Below, one piece after another: positions 44,390 to 52,536 of a stretch of DNA of 64,000 nt (position 1 is the first letter of the stretch; the number at the start of each line of letters is the position of its first letter). The DNA is taken from the NCBI GenBank assembly GCA_913776825.1, contig CAJYPV010000032.1:124001-188000 (forward strand), read 5' to 3'. Below the pieces are notes generated by a model. It was not told where the DNA came from. It did no database searches and was given only the letters and a program-made list of their open reading frames with translations. This DNA is from Burkholderiaceae bacterium (GTDB lineage Bacteria > Pseudomonadota > Gammaproteobacteria > Burkholderiales > Burkholderiaceae_C). Made by a program: the position numbers and the translations under genes.

Positions 44390-44498
44390 GGTCACGCGAT
44401 GGCACGAACGACCACGCCATCGGACCCGCGATGGACGGAACGACTGACTGAACAACGGGCTGAACCGTTGATGGAACGACAGGCTCCAGGAGTCCCGC

Positions 44499-44762
44499 AT
44501 GAACTATGACGTGATCGTCCAACTGACGTCCGAAGCGCTGATGATGTGTGTGGTGCTGTCGCTGCCGGCGGTGGTGGTGTCGGCGGTGATCGGCTTGCTG
44601 GTGTCGTTCTTCCAGGCCATCACCTCGCTGCAGGATTCCAGCATCTCGCAGGGCATCAAGCTGCTCGCGGTGACCGGCGTGGTGGTGCTGACGGCGCCCT
44701 GGGCCGGCTCGACGCTGATGAAGTTTTCGGAAAACCTCTTTGCCGCCGTGTTCCAGACATGA
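44499..44762 (+). CDS. sctS: T3SS export gate protein SctS (HrcS)
   Basis: An 87-residue FliQ-like protein with two hydrophobic helices joined by SFFQAITSLQDSSISQGIK, the family's conserved loop. It contributes to the R-S-T export gate. The ATG has CCAGGAG upstream. There are 109 bases between sctR and sctS with no gene. Its stop overlaps the next start (ATGA). Confidence 0.96.
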   Translation: MNYDVIVQLTSEALMMCVVLSLPAVVVSAVIGLLVSFFQAITSLQDSSISQGIKLLAVTGVVVLTAPWAGSTLMKFSENLFAAVFQT

Positions 44763-45580
44763 GGCTCGACCGCGCCCAACAGACTCAGCAGGCGACCGAG
44801 GCGCGGGCGCAGGAGCAGCACGGCTCCGGCCAGGCGCATCGGGGTTTTGCGGGCGGCAGCCACAAGGGCACCACCTATCGGCATGCGCCGCGTGCCCAGG
44901 CGCCGGCGCGTCGCAACACCGGCCCGGCGCCCCGCGCCCGCCCACGACCTGCGCCGAACACCCGATCCGCCGGCCATCCCGAGGATGACCATGCCCAGCT
45001 GCCGCCGTCTGATCCGCAGCAGCTGGCGCAGATGTCGATGCAATCGGTCAGCGGCGCGAAGGGCCAGCAGCGCTCGGGCGGATCGGCCGATCCCGAGCCA
45101 CGCGGCAGCCTGACCGATCGATCCCATTCGCCACCGCCGCCACCCGGCCCGCCGGTGGGCGAGGGTGCGGCCTTGCGCCAGAGCCGCAAGCCGGCCGCGG
45201 CCCGGATGCTCGCCACGCCCGTGCCTGGCGGCATGCCGGCGGAGACGATGTTCGATGCGGTCGCATCGCTCTATTTCGGCAATGCATCGTCGGCGGCGTC
45301 CACGCGTCTGGCTACGCTGGCGGCGGCTGCGCGGCATCGCTCGCCCGACAGCGCTGCGCCGACGCTGGCCGAGGTCAAGGCGGCGGTCATGGCCTGGTGC
45401 GCGAAGGCGGGCAAGCCGCCGTCGGGCACCGAGGCGGAGCGCAATGCCAACCTGTTGTTCCCGATCTTTGCGCTGCGGGCTCTGCGGCCGCTGCCGGAAG
45501 GCCCGCAGGGCCTGACCGATGCCCGCAATGCGCTGCTGCAGCGTGCCACGCTGCCTTCGCCCCAGGAGCGACGCTCATGA
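44759..45580 (+). CDS. HpaA-like T3SS export control protein
   Basis: A 273-residue protein directly after sctS, where Xanthomonas/Ralstonia Hrp2 clusters carry hpaA (about 275 residues). The N-terminal 150 residues are Gln/Ala/Arg/Pro-rich with arginine stretches (APRAQAPARR and RARPRPAPNTR). The C-terminal 110 residues are more ordered (MFDAVASLYFGNA, LAEVKAAVMAWCAKAGK). In Xanthomonas HpaA is secreted and acts with the chaperone HpaB to control export. The assignment rests on position, length and composition more than on clear motifs. It overlaps both neighbours by ATGA junctions. Confidence 0.62.
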   Translation: MRLDRAQQTQQATEARAQEQHGSGQAHRGFAGGSHKGTTYRHAPRAQAPARRNTGPAPRARPRPAPNTRSAGHPEDDHAQLPPSDPQQLAQMSMQSVSGAKGQQRSGGSADPEPRGSLTDRSHSPPPPPGPPVGEGAALRQSRKPAAARMLATPVPGGMPAETMFDAVASLYFGNASSAASTRLATLAAAARHRSPDSAAPTLAEVKAAVMAWCAKAGKPPSGTEAERNANLLFPIFALRALRPLPEGPQGLTDARNALLQRATLPSPQERRS

Positions 45581-46032
45581 GCTATGACCGTTATTGCCAA
45601 CTCATCCGCGAGCTGTGCGAGGTGGTGGACCTGCCGGATGCCGACGGTGCCATTGCCCGCAATGCCATCGAGGTCGAGGGCTTCGAGGTGCTGCTCGGCC
45701 ACTACGACAACGACCCGGAGGCGATGTACCTGAACTTCACCTTCGGAAGCGTCACTTCCGGCCGCAGCCTGCGGGTCTATCGGCTGATGCTGGAAGCCAA
45801 TCTCACCCTGTATGCGCAGGACCAGGCGCAGCTCGGTCTGGATGCCGACACCGGCCTGGTGCTGCTGATCGTGCGCATTCCGATGACGCACGATACGGAT
45901 GGCGTGTATCTGGCGGATACGTTCAACCATTACGCGGAACACGGCCGGTATTGGCGGGAGAACATCCTGGTGGCGGAGGATGAGATGTTTGAGAGTTTGA
46001 GTTATGGGGAGTATGCGTGGTTGAGGGTGTGA
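45577..46032 (+). CDS. CesT-family T3SS chaperone (HpaB-like)
   Basis: A 151-residue, acidic, compact protein with the CesT/Tir-chaperone pattern. It has an N-terminal helix YDRYCQLIRELCEVVDLP, a strand segment AIEVEGFEVLLGHYDNDP, YLNFTFGSV, and a C-terminal helical part. Class IB chaperones of this fold guide several effectors to the export gate. Being coupled to the hpaA-like gene by ATGA, it may be the HpaB equivalent. AGGAGCGACGCTC precedes the start. It ends the left T3SS arm; visibly less GC-biased accessory DNA begins just after. Confidence 0.8.
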   Translation: MSYDRYCQLIRELCEVVDLPDADGAIARNAIEVEGFEVLLGHYDNDPEAMYLNFTFGSVTSGRSLRVYRLMLEANLTLYAQDQAQLGLDADTGLVLLIVRIPMTHDTDGVYLADTFNHYAEHGRYWRENILVAEDEMFESLSYGEYAWLRV

Positions 46033-46092
46033 GGGGGATGAGACTCAGCTCGCGGGGGTTGTTGGCGGAAGTCGGTGAAGCCCACTCGTAAC

Positions 46093-46120
46093 GAAGGACT
46101 GCTTTGCAGCGAAAGCGGAC
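46093..46120 (+). repeat. Dispersed hairpin repeat, copy A
   Basis: GAAGGACTGCTTTGCAGCGA followed by AAGCGGAC. This copy marks the start of the accessory insert after the T3SS chaperone gene. It shares the core GGAC-YGCTTT-n-CAGC-nn-AAGCGG with copies B-E and is partly self-complementary (CCGCTT/AAGCGG type). Confidence 0.7.
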
Positions 46121-46168
46121 GGGAACAGAGAACATACACTTCCTCTTTCGAGCGATGAGATCTGCAAC

Positions 46169-46477
46169 GTGAGTTCAACGCCCTGCAATGGTTGTGCGGA
46201 GCTTCAGCCGTCGTTTCGCATCCTCACGCCTGGCGACCTTCAGCACGTCGTCGACGGAATTGCCGCTGAAGTCGCGCGTGGTGTATTGATCGAAGTCACC
46301 TTGCCTGGAGTCGTCGGGGAGTGGCAGACCCCCTTTTCACGCCTCGTGGATGGAGAGCGGGACGACCTGGTTCTATGCCGATTCCGGTGCACTACCTGCA
46401 ACCGCCTGTACTGCCTCTCGTGTGAGACCTATCATGGCTCCGGAGGTTCTTGGGGATTGGCAGAGAAACAGCGGTGA
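46169..46477 (+). CDS. Hypothetical cysteine-rich protein, possible orphan immunity protein
   Basis: A 102-residue protein starting at GTG. It has a CNGC motif at residues 6-9 and a second cluster near the C-terminus (CRFRCTTCNRLYCLSC), followed by ETYHGSGGSW. A zinc-ribbon-like site is likely. From memory, small proteins with a YHGSGG-W ending occur near RHS/polymorphic toxin loci, so an immunity role is a guess. It lies between repeat copies A and B with no partner gene. GC bias is weaker than in the T3SS genes, as in transferred DNA. Confidence 0.6.
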   Translation: MSSTPCNGCAELQPSFRILTPGDLQHVVDGIAAEVARGVLIEVTLPGVVGEWQTPFSRLVDGERDDLVLCRFRCTTCNRLYCLSCETYHGSGGSWGLAEKQR

Positions 46478-46537
46478 GAGGCACGCGGCGCCCTGCCGCT
46501 TAGGCGGACGGGAAATGAAGCGCACTAGATGCCACCG

Positions 46538-46570
46538 CGAAGGACCGCTTTCAGCAAAGCGGAAACAACT
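46538..46570 (+). repeat. Dispersed hairpin repeat, copy B
   Basis: CGAAGGACCGCTTTCAGCAA followed by AGCGGAAACAACT. The arms CCGCTTT and AAAGCGG are complementary around a CAGC loop. It stands between two small hypothetical genes. Confidence 0.7.
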
Positions 46571-46597
46571 ACCTCTCCTACGACTCCGAAGGTCAAT

Positions 46598-46900
46598 ATG
46601 GACCGCAACCGCCTCGTACTGTTCCTTGAGCATCCGTTCTCCGCATTTGATGCAACGGCTGCCTTGCCAGAAGACGTGCTGCTGGCTGGACTGACTTGGC
46701 CAACCGAACACTGGGCAGACCTTGCGCTGTCGTGGATTGAACAGGGTGCGCCGGTGAACGACGAGATTGCCCGAGCGCTCGAGAGTATCAGCGGGAAGCC
46801 GTTTTCTCAGCGGGTGCGGCATCTAAGCTTTGCCCTGGCGATTCAGTGGCGGCGTAGGACCATGGAGACGTTGGCGAACGAGAGCGGCGAACGTCCGTAA
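46598..46900 (+). CDS. Hypothetical small protein, possible orphan immunity protein
   Basis: A 100-residue soluble, mainly helical protein (WPTEHWADLALSWIEQGAPV, RVRHLSFALAIQWRRR). No domain name is recognised. By pattern it recalls small cytoplasmic proteins found beside polymorphic toxins in Xanthomonas and Burkholderiales. ATG 46598 has GAAGG five bases upstream. It is bracketed by repeat copies B and C. No toxin gene is adjacent. Confidence 0.6.
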   Translation: MDRNRLVLFLEHPFSAFDATAALPEDVLLAGLTWPTEHWADLALSWIEQGAPVNDEIARALESISGKPFSQRVRHLSFALAIQWRRRTMETLANESGERP

Positions 46901-46960
46901 TCAGCCTGAAGCGGCCATCCGCCATGGAGGACTGCTTTGCAGCGGAAGCGGACACAACTT
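46901..46960 (+). repeat. Dispersed hairpin repeat, copy C (longest)
   Basis: This copy includes the extended left part GAAGCGGCCATCCGCCATGG before the core GGACTGCTTTGCAGCGGAAG and ends CGGACACAACTT. It begins immediately after the stop codon of the preceding small gene. Confidence 0.7.
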
Positions 46961-47023
46961 GGCAGTGACGATGACCGAGCGGTGGTAACTTGAGTCAGTT
47001 GCCTGAGACTTCGGGGCGGGCCA

Positions 47024-47326
47024 TCAACTCGTCATGTAGCCGGCTTGGATGAGGAAGTGAACAACCAAGCGGTCCACGTCTGCGTCGGATAGCTGGTCAC
47101 GATGACCAAACCCATGCCAGCGCCGGATGATCATCACGCAGTCGCCGGAAACGTCGGGGAATTCCTCCGCGAAGAGTCTGCTGACCACCCTGCCAGTCAG
47201 GGTCGAGTCGTTCTCAACTAGCTCGCTAAAGAGCTGTGATGCTGGGAATCCTGAGGCAAGCCTTTTCATGACATCCAGCATATCGAAAGACTCCCTGATG
47301 GATGGCTCCAATGCTTCGACGGCCAT
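47024..47326 (-). CDS. Hypothetical small acidic protein
   Basis: A 100-residue protein (106 if GTG 47344 is used), helical and acidic, with FDMLDVMKRLASGF and ADVDRLVVHFLIQAGY segments. No family is recognised. It is on the strand opposite its two small neighbours and lies between repeat copies C and D. Neither start has a strong Shine-Dalgarno. As with the neighbours, an orphan immunity role is only a contextual guess. Confidence 0.5.
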   Translation of the reverse strand: MAVEALEPSIRESFDMLDVMKRLASGFPASQLFSELVENDSTLTGRVVSRLFAEEFPDVSGDCVMIIRRWHGFGHRDQLSDADVDRLVVHFLIQAGYMTS

Positions 47327-47341
47327 GTCTGAGTCAGCGCC

Positions 47342-47375
47342 CACGGACGACCGCTTTCAGCCTGAAGCGGCCATC
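47342..47375 (+). repeat. Dispersed hairpin repeat, copy D
   Basis: GACGACCGCTTTCAGCCTGA followed by AGCGGCCATC. The arms CCGCTTTCAG and CTGAAGCGG are complementary with one mismatch. It abuts the 5' end of the minus-strand small gene. Confidence 0.7.
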
Positions 47376-47431
47376 AGACCCTCAGCAGACCTCGACATCG
47401 CATTCCCCCCTTCGCGATACAGGCCAGGCAC

Positions 47432-47671
47432 TCAGCGCCTCACGCTCTGACTCGGCTTCGCCATCTTGCCCCGGAGCGGACGCAACAGGTCCTTCAATCC
47501 GTTGTGGTCGATCTCGTGCATCAGGGCCAGCAGGCGGCCAAGCTCCCCAGGCGGAAAGCCCTCACGCGCAAACCAGTTCAGGTAGTTGCCGGGCAGATCG
47601 GCGATGGGCGTGCCCTTGTACTTGCCGTACGGCATCTCGGTCGCAAGCAGGCGTTCGAGAGATTCAATCAT
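47432..47671 (-). CDS. DUF3820-family small protein
   Basis: A 79-residue protein with the DUF3820 pattern: MPYGKYKGTPIADLPGNYLNWF, then GFPPGELGRLLALMHEIDHNGL. The family is widespread in proteobacteria and has been called a putative quorum-sensing-regulated virulence factor; its biochemical function is unknown. ATG 47671 is chosen since the longer open frame upstream has no similarity. It has 67 bases of spacing from the parvulin-like gene on the same strand. Confidence 0.82.
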   Translation of the reverse strand: MIESLERLLATEMPYGKYKGTPIADLPGNYLNWFAREGFPPGELGRLLALMHEIDHNGLKDLLRPLRGKMAKPSQSVRR

Positions 47672-47738
47672 GGCCGCATTGTCGTGCCGCAGAGTGACCG
47701 CCGTGGTCTTCAAGCTGGCAGAAGCCCGATTGGCGCGT

Positions 47739-48647
47739 CTATCCGGCCGAGCTGGGCAACTCGACACCACAGGCCGCATTGAGCATCTGATCCGCCAAGG
47801 TATTGGGCGAAGCGCGCTCCGGTGCACGCTGCGCGCGAGACGGTCTGTTTTCACCCAGCCGGCGGCCCAGCCCGGCACGCCCCTCGAAGCCGATGTGAGC
47901 CACAAGTGCAACGGTACGAGCCCGGCAATCGAGCGAAAATTCGAGTCGTTCCGACCGCCTGCATGCCAGTGGAGCCGATGACAGTACTGCGCTGCGGAGC
48001 TCGGTGTGGACGGTCACGGCGGCGGCACCCGTCGCGTCCGGCCGGTCTGTCACTCGCATGAAGACCAGGTTGCCGGTCTGACCGCGCAGAGGTGCGCCCC
48101 AGCCGTCGCCGAGCAGCCGCGTGATGCCTTCCATGAATGCGTTGTCGGATTCCGGCACCAGCGCCAGGGACGCTCGCAGCGAGGACCGCTCATCAGGTTT
48201 GGCCTTGCGTATGGTGTCGCCGAGGCTCTGTTCGCAGACTTCCCTGACGGGCGTTTCGCGGAAGTAGCTGACGTAGATCAGATGCCAGCCGAATGGCGTC
48301 TTGATGGGCTGTGAGACGGTGTTGATGGGCAAGGCGAACAGCGCCGTCTCGAAAGGCCTCACCATTTCGCCTTCCCTCACCATGCCCAGATCTCCGCCGC
48401 GCGAGGCGGAGCCCGGATCCTTGCTGCGCGCGCGGGCCAGTCGATGGAACTCGGCGAACAGGTTGGCGCCCTGCTTTCCGTCCAGCGTCGCGCGCGCCGC
48501 CGCTGCATCCGTCTCTGAAGCAAACATCACGTGGTAGGTCTGCGCTTCTCGGAGCTGATCGCCATCCTCCTTCTCGCCGAGGGGGGTGAGCGAGAAGGCC
48601 GGCGTGACCAGGTGCAGCGCGACGAGGGTAAGCAGGACTCTTTTCAT
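47739..48647 (-). CDS. Secreted parvulin-type PPIase-like protein with extra C-terminal domain
   Basis: A 302-residue protein with a signal peptide (MKRVLLTLVALHLVTPAFS). Residues 30-135 match a parvulin/SurA-type rotamase: a YHVMFASETDA strand, ARSKDPGSASRGGDLGMV, and PFETALFALPINTVSQPIKTPFGWHLIYV. Such domains assist folding of exported proteins. After a linker, residues 215-300 form a region with a DC pair (LEFSLDCRARTV) and a final AACG that resembles surface-adhesin-E-like domains. That resemblance is weak and from memory. The fusion is unusual. Confidence 0.72.
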   Translation of the reverse strand: MKRVLLTLVALHLVTPAFSLTPLGEKEDGDQLREAQTYHVMFASETDAAAARATLDGKQGANLFAEFHRLARARSKDPGSASRGGDLGMVREGEMVRPFETALFALPINTVSQPIKTPFGWHLIYVSYFRETPVREVCEQSLGDTIRKAKPDERSSLRASLALVPESDNAFMEGITRLLGDGWGAPLRGQTGNLVFMRVTDRPDATGAAAVTVHTELRSAVLSSAPLACRRSERLEFSLDCRARTVALVAHIGFEGRAGLGRRLGENRPSRAQRAPERASPNTLADQMLNAACGVELPSSAG

Positions 48648-48832
48648 GGGACCTAGCGGCATCAGGGTGTGCGATTCTGGCAGACATCTGGAGAAGCGCC
48701 ACCGGTCCAACAAGGGAGCGAATCCGGCCCACGCCTGGCCACCCAGTCCCGCCTTCATCGGTCGGGACCGATCGTGTCGGCGCGCATCCTCCAATCGGCG
48801 GACCGCAACGTCGCGGTTGCCGGCCACCATCT

Positions 48833-49768
48833 TCACAGCACGGCCAGACGCCGCCTCAGATCCTCGAGCAACCACCTGCCGCCGATGCCCAGCGGATGAC
48901 CTTGAGCGTGAGCGGCATAGACCTGAAGCTTGTTTGTGGGGGCAATCCGCTCGTCGTCCACTTCCAGCCTGACCAGCCTGCCCGCGCGGAGGTGCCCGTC
49001 GACGACGTCCAGCGGCATCTTGCACCAGCCAAAGCCTGAGAGCAGGAAATCGAGGCGGCGCGCAAGGTCGACGAATCGCCAGATCCGCGGGCTGACGACC
49101 CCGTGGGCGGGACCATCCGCTCCAGACGCATCCGACAGAACCAATTGAACGTGCGCCTCCAGGTCGGACCGATCGAGCGGCCTGCGTAGCTTGGCCAACG
49201 GATGTTCAGCCGAGACGACCGGAATGAGCTCCAGCGCCATGATGGGATAGGCCGCCAGATCTGCGGGGACGTCCGGCAGCAGGAGGCAGATCGCCAACGA
49301 TGCTGAGCCATTGCGCAAGCGACGTTCTGCCCCTCCCACGCCCTCGGTCGAGAACGAGACGGGCAACGTCGGAAACTTGTCACCCAATGCGCGCAGGCTG
49401 CTGATCAAAGGGGCGGTGGGCACCAGCGGGTCAATCGCCAGCGTCAAGGTGGCCTCCAGGCCTGCACGCGTGCCAGTGGCGATGGCCTCGAACCGGTCGG
49501 CGCTCGCCAGCACCGCACGCGCCTGGTCGACGAGGACATGCCCGATGGGCGTCAGCACCGGACGCAGGTTGCTGCGATCGAACAGCTGCACACCTTGCGT
49601 CTCTTCCAGCGACTTGACCGACTGGCTGATCGCCGACTGCACGCGGCCGAGGGAACGCGCCGCCGCAGAGAAACTGCCTTGATCGCTGATTTCGACCAGA
49701 ACGCGGAGCTGGTCCATCGTCAAGCTGCTGATCACGTCGCACTCCAGAAACTGATGACCCATCTGCAT
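48833..49768 (-). CDS. LysR-family transcriptional regulator (divergent from azoreductase)
   Basis: A 311-residue regulator. The HTH is MDQLRVLVEISDQGSFSAAARSLGRVQSAISQSVKSLEE. An effector-binding domain follows from about residue 100. Several in-frame starts exist (ATG 49768, 49762, and one just before the HTH). It is divergent from the azoreductase gene across 85 bases, the standard arrangement for a LysR protein controlling its neighbour. The inducer is unknown, perhaps a quinone or azo compound. Confidence 0.9.
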   Translation of the reverse strand: MQMGHQFLECDVISSLTMDQLRVLVEISDQGSFSAAARSLGRVQSAISQSVKSLEETQGVQLFDRSNLRPVLTPIGHVLVDQARAVLASADRFEAIATGTRAGLEATLTLAIDPLVPTAPLISSLRALGDKFPTLPVSFSTEGVGGAERRLRNGSASLAICLLLPDVPADLAAYPIMALELIPVVSAEHPLAKLRRPLDRSDLEAHVQLVLSDASGADGPAHGVVSPRIWRFVDLARRLDFLLSGFGWCKMPLDVVDGHLRAGRLVRLEVDDERIAPTNKLQVYAAHAQGHPLGIGGRWLLEDLRRRLAVL

Positions 49769-49853
49769 TTGAGATGGATATCGTCAACATTAAATCACTT
49801 CCGGAGAAGTTCTAGCTGGACTGAAATCAGGTCCCCGCTCCAAGGAAACGTCC

Positions 49854-50471
49854 ATGTCCAAACTTCTCCTCGTCGAAACCAGCCCGCGCGGCGATCAATC
49901 TGTCTCTAAACGCATGACGCGCCACTTCGTGTCCCGATGGCGCGAGGCCCATCCTCAAGGCCACGTGACGACCCGCGATCTCGCCAGCACGAAGCTGCCA
50001 TTCGTCGACGCCTCGTGGCTCGCGGCGTACTTCACGCCGCCGCTGCAGCAATCTCCCGAGATGAAGCAACAGCTTCGCTTGTCAGACGAACTCGTTGAGG
50101 AACTGCTCGCGACCGAGCACCTCGTCATTGCGACGCCCGTCTACAACTACAACGTGCCGGCCTCGCTGAAGGCTTGGGTGGACCACATCGTCCGCAAGGG
50201 CGTGACGCTGGGCTTCGACGGACAGGGCCTGATCAAGGGAAAGAAGGCCACGGTGATCATCGCCTCAGGTGGCGTCTACACGGAAGGCTCACCGATCCGT
50301 GACCGCGACATTGCCACCCAATACCTTCGCCTCATCCTGAACGTGATCGGCATCACCGACGTGACTTTCATCGCCGGAGGCGGCGCCAAGAACGTGGACC
50401 TCGGCACCGAGACCATGGACGATTTCCTGGCGAAGCTCGCCCCTGAGATCGACCGAGCCGCTACTCGGTGA
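49854..50471 (+). CDS. azoR: FMN-dependent NADH:quinone oxidoreductase / azoreductase (AzoR-like)
   Basis: A 205-residue flavodoxin-fold enzyme. The FMN phosphate loop is ETSPRGDQSVSKR. The conserved isoalloxazine-binding stretch TPVYNYNVPASLKAWVDHI and the IIASGGVYTEGSP segment are present. Relatives reduce quinones and azo dyes with NADH and protect against thiol stress. AAGGAAACGTCC precedes the ATG. It is divergent from the LysR gene that probably regulates it. Confidence 0.92.
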   Translation: MSKLLLVETSPRGDQSVSKRMTRHFVSRWREAHPQGHVTTRDLASTKLPFVDASWLAAYFTPPLQQSPEMKQQLRLSDELVEELLATEHLVIATPVYNYNVPASLKAWVDHIVRKGVTLGFDGQGLIKGKKATVIIASGGVYTEGSPIRDRDIATQYLRLILNVIGITDVTFIAGGGAKNVDLGTETMDDFLAKLAPEIDRAATR

Positions 50472-51095
50472 GTCGACTGGTCCGATCAGAGCGAACCTGT
50501 GATTCGAGCGACTGCGACACCTTCGCTTGGATCGGCTGTGCGTCACCGCATGGCTCGACGACACGGCCTGGTTTCCAGGCATGGGCGGGTATGTAGAACG
50601 GCAGTTCATGCGGCCCCTGCAACTCAGCGGCAGCTTCGCAGCGTTCTCGGTCAGTCGACGCCGCGCGTGGTGCGACCGGTCATCAGCGCATTCCTGTCAT
50701 CCAGGCGCCGACCGGCTCAAGCTCAGACAGATCGGGCTGGTCGCCAGACCGGCCGTTCCACGATCCCGCCCGCGCTCATGACCTCTGAGTGAGCGCTGCC
50801 AAGCCTCCCGACCGTCGCCGATCGCTGCAAAGCCGCTCGTCCGAACCGCCTTCAGCCATGACCGTCTCCATCACCGCGAGAAGCGCAGCATCGACCTCGT
50901 CCGGAAACGCGGTGAAGGAGTTGCTCCGCGAAGGGCAGAGGATGCTGGGGGTGGTGGAGCGCGCGATTGACCGACGAGCTGAGGAGGGGCACGTCTTGAG
51001 CGCGAGTGTCAGAGGCAGAGAGGCGACGGCAAAGGCCGATCGCCTCGCGTCGGATCTCGTTGGCTGTTCGACCTGGCGGCGGCTTCTGCGCCGTC
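50472..51095. other. Gene-poor accessory stretch
   Basis: Six overlapping open frames of 80-210 codons exist on both strands, but none has a recognisable domain, a good ribosome site or a natural-looking composition. It may hold decayed coding sequence. I see no repeat copy, transposase or RNA gene in it. Confidence 0.5.
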
Positions 51096-51821
51096 TCAAG
51101 GCGCCGGCTCTGGCGCACCAAGACTGGGGCAGCTCGTTTCCTGAATCGCGCAAATGCGATCAACCCAGGCCCGGAAGCGACCGGAGGGCAGACCCTCACG
51201 CGCGGCGCGCTCGACTTTCAAACTCGCTCGCATGTCCGCCGGAAAACGCTGCTCGGAAAACTCCACCTGCGCCCAGGTGCCCTTGCAGTCCACCAGGCGA
51301 GCAGCCTCGATGGTGTCGTCGTCATCGAAGCGTTGGTTGTCGCCGATGCGCAGCACTGCAGCGGCGTCAGGTCCGGGTAGGGAACGGCCGACGTCGGCCT
51401 GAGACTTCACCGTCAACTTGCTACCGCTGACCCAACCTTCGCCGCTGTACAGGCGCCGGGGTGGCTGACCCGTGAGGGCATCGTTGTCCTGCGCGTTGCG
51501 GATGAGGAACCAGCCGTTGCGCGCCCCGGCAACCTCGACCTCGATGCGGACGCCGTAGCCCGCCGAGGGTTCGACGAAGGTCCGCGGAAGCTTCCCGAGC
51601 ACCTTGGCGGATGCGCTCGGCTCTGCGCGCACGTTGAGGCCGGCCGGATCGTTCTCGGCAACGAAGGCTCCGAACTTGCAAGCGGTCATCGGGAGCGTTG
51701 TGTTCGCAACGGTCGTCGCGGCCTTGTTCTCGGAGGGAGCGCCAGCACAACTGGCAAGCGAAGCAAAGCCGGCCGTGGCGAGAAGCAGGGCGACGTTACG
51801 CAGGACGTGTTCAGTAGCCAT
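51096..51821 (-). CDS. SH3-domain lipoprotein overlapping an L,D-transpeptidase-like gene
   Basis: A 241-residue predicted lipoprotein: signal peptide with lipobox LASC (MATEHVLRNVALLLATAGFA, then SLASC). A bacterial SH3-like domain follows (FVAENDPAGLNVRAEPSASAKVLGKLP, to about GEGWVSGSKL). A C-terminal region has two cysteines (DRICAIQETSC). Its start codon lies inside the last codons of the upstream peptidoglycan-enzyme-like gene, so the two are translationally coupled. The pairing suggests either a cell-wall binding partner or a periplasmic immunity protein. Confidence 0.78.
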   Translation of the reverse strand: MATEHVLRNVALLLATAGFASLASCAGAPSENKAATTVANTTLPMTACKFGAFVAENDPAGLNVRAEPSASAKVLGKLPRTFVEPSAGYGVRIEVEVAGARNGWFLIRNAQDNDALTGQPPRRLYSGEGWVSGSKLTVKSQADVGRSLPGPDAAAVLRIGDNQRFDDDDTIEAARLVDCKGTWAQVEFSEQRFPADMRASLKVERAAREGLPSGRFRAWVDRICAIQETSCPSLGAPEPAP

Positions 51822-52536
51822 CGACGAGGACGTAGTGGAACGACGACATCTGGCCCAGCGAGGCCAGGAAGCGGTAGTAGAGATCATCCGGAATGGTCTG
51901 GCAGCCCGCGGACCAGGTGTTGCCTGAGGCCTGGGTGCCGCCCCGGTGGATGTACATCGTAGTCTGGGCTTTCTTCGTGTCGATCCGATTGGGATCGAAG
52001 GCGTTGAATCGGCCATCGCCGTTGGTGTCGCGTTCGGCGGTTTGGGTGCGCGTGGCCTCGAAGGCGCGGCGCTTGACGTGACCTCGCGGCTTCTCCCCGA
52101 AGAAGTAGGTGCCTGCGCGGAGGCGGCCGATCTCGGCGATGCCGTCGCCATTCACGTCAAAGCCTTCGGTGTGTTTGAAGCGCACGTTCTTGTAGCGGTC
52201 ATCGAGACGACCATTGCCTGCAGGAGAGGCGCGGTGGGCGTATTGGGCGCCAGGCTCGGTGCAGGCGGGGAAAACGCGAGCCGTACGCAGACCGTCCCCA
52301 CCATTGAGCACAACGATGTGGTCGTCATAGACACCGAGGCCTTGATTGGCGAGCGTGGAAGTCTCACGACGCAGGCCGACGAGAATCATTCGGCCCTGTT
52401 GGAGGGCGTTGACGGCTGCGGCGGTGCCGCGCTGAAGGACGATGCCGGCGCAGTAGGCATAGGTCTGGCGCTGGGAGAGCAGAGGCAGTCGCGGGAGGTG
52501 GTCACTCGCGTCGATCGCTAGTATTGCGAGATGCAC
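51811..52536 (-). CDS. L,D-transpeptidase-like peptidoglycan enzyme, candidate effector
   Basis: A 241-residue protein from GTG 52536 (ATG 52389 is a shorter option). The C-terminal part has TTMYIHRGGTQASGN followed by TWSAGCQTIP, a His...S-x-GC arrangement like the YkuD/L,D-transpeptidase catalytic His-Ser-Cys motif. Two acidic DxNGDG loops (DVNGDGIAEIG, DTNGDGRFNAFD) look like calcium sites. There is no obvious signal peptide, so an exported enzyme would need a secretion system such as T3SS or T6SS. It overlaps the SH3 lipoprotein gene by 11 bases. I recall similar proteins near secretion loci but cannot name the family. Confidence 0.7.
   Translation of the reverse strand: MHLAILAIDASDHLPRLPLLSQRQTYAYCAGIVLQRGTAAAVNALQQGRMILVGLRRETSTLANQGLGVYDDHIVVLNGGDGLRTARVFPACTEPGAQYAHRASPAGNGRLDDRYKNVRFKHTEGFDVNGDGIAEIGRLRAGTYFFGEKPRGHVKRRAFEATRTQTAERDTNGDGRFNAFDPNRIDTKKAQTTMYIHRGGTQASGNTWSAGCQTIPDDLYYRFLASLGQMSSFHYVLVDGY

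Noticed and set aside
46093..47375. Repeat-separated small genes considered as a classical integron with attC sites
   Set aside because: The repeats lack the attC core (GTTRRRY/RYYYAAC), the genes are not all in one direction and no integron integrase is in the window.
50776..51153. Minus-strand 125-codon frame in the gene-poor stretch
   Set aside because: Composition is Arg/Ser-rich, there is no ribosome site or domain, and other frames over the same bases are equally open.
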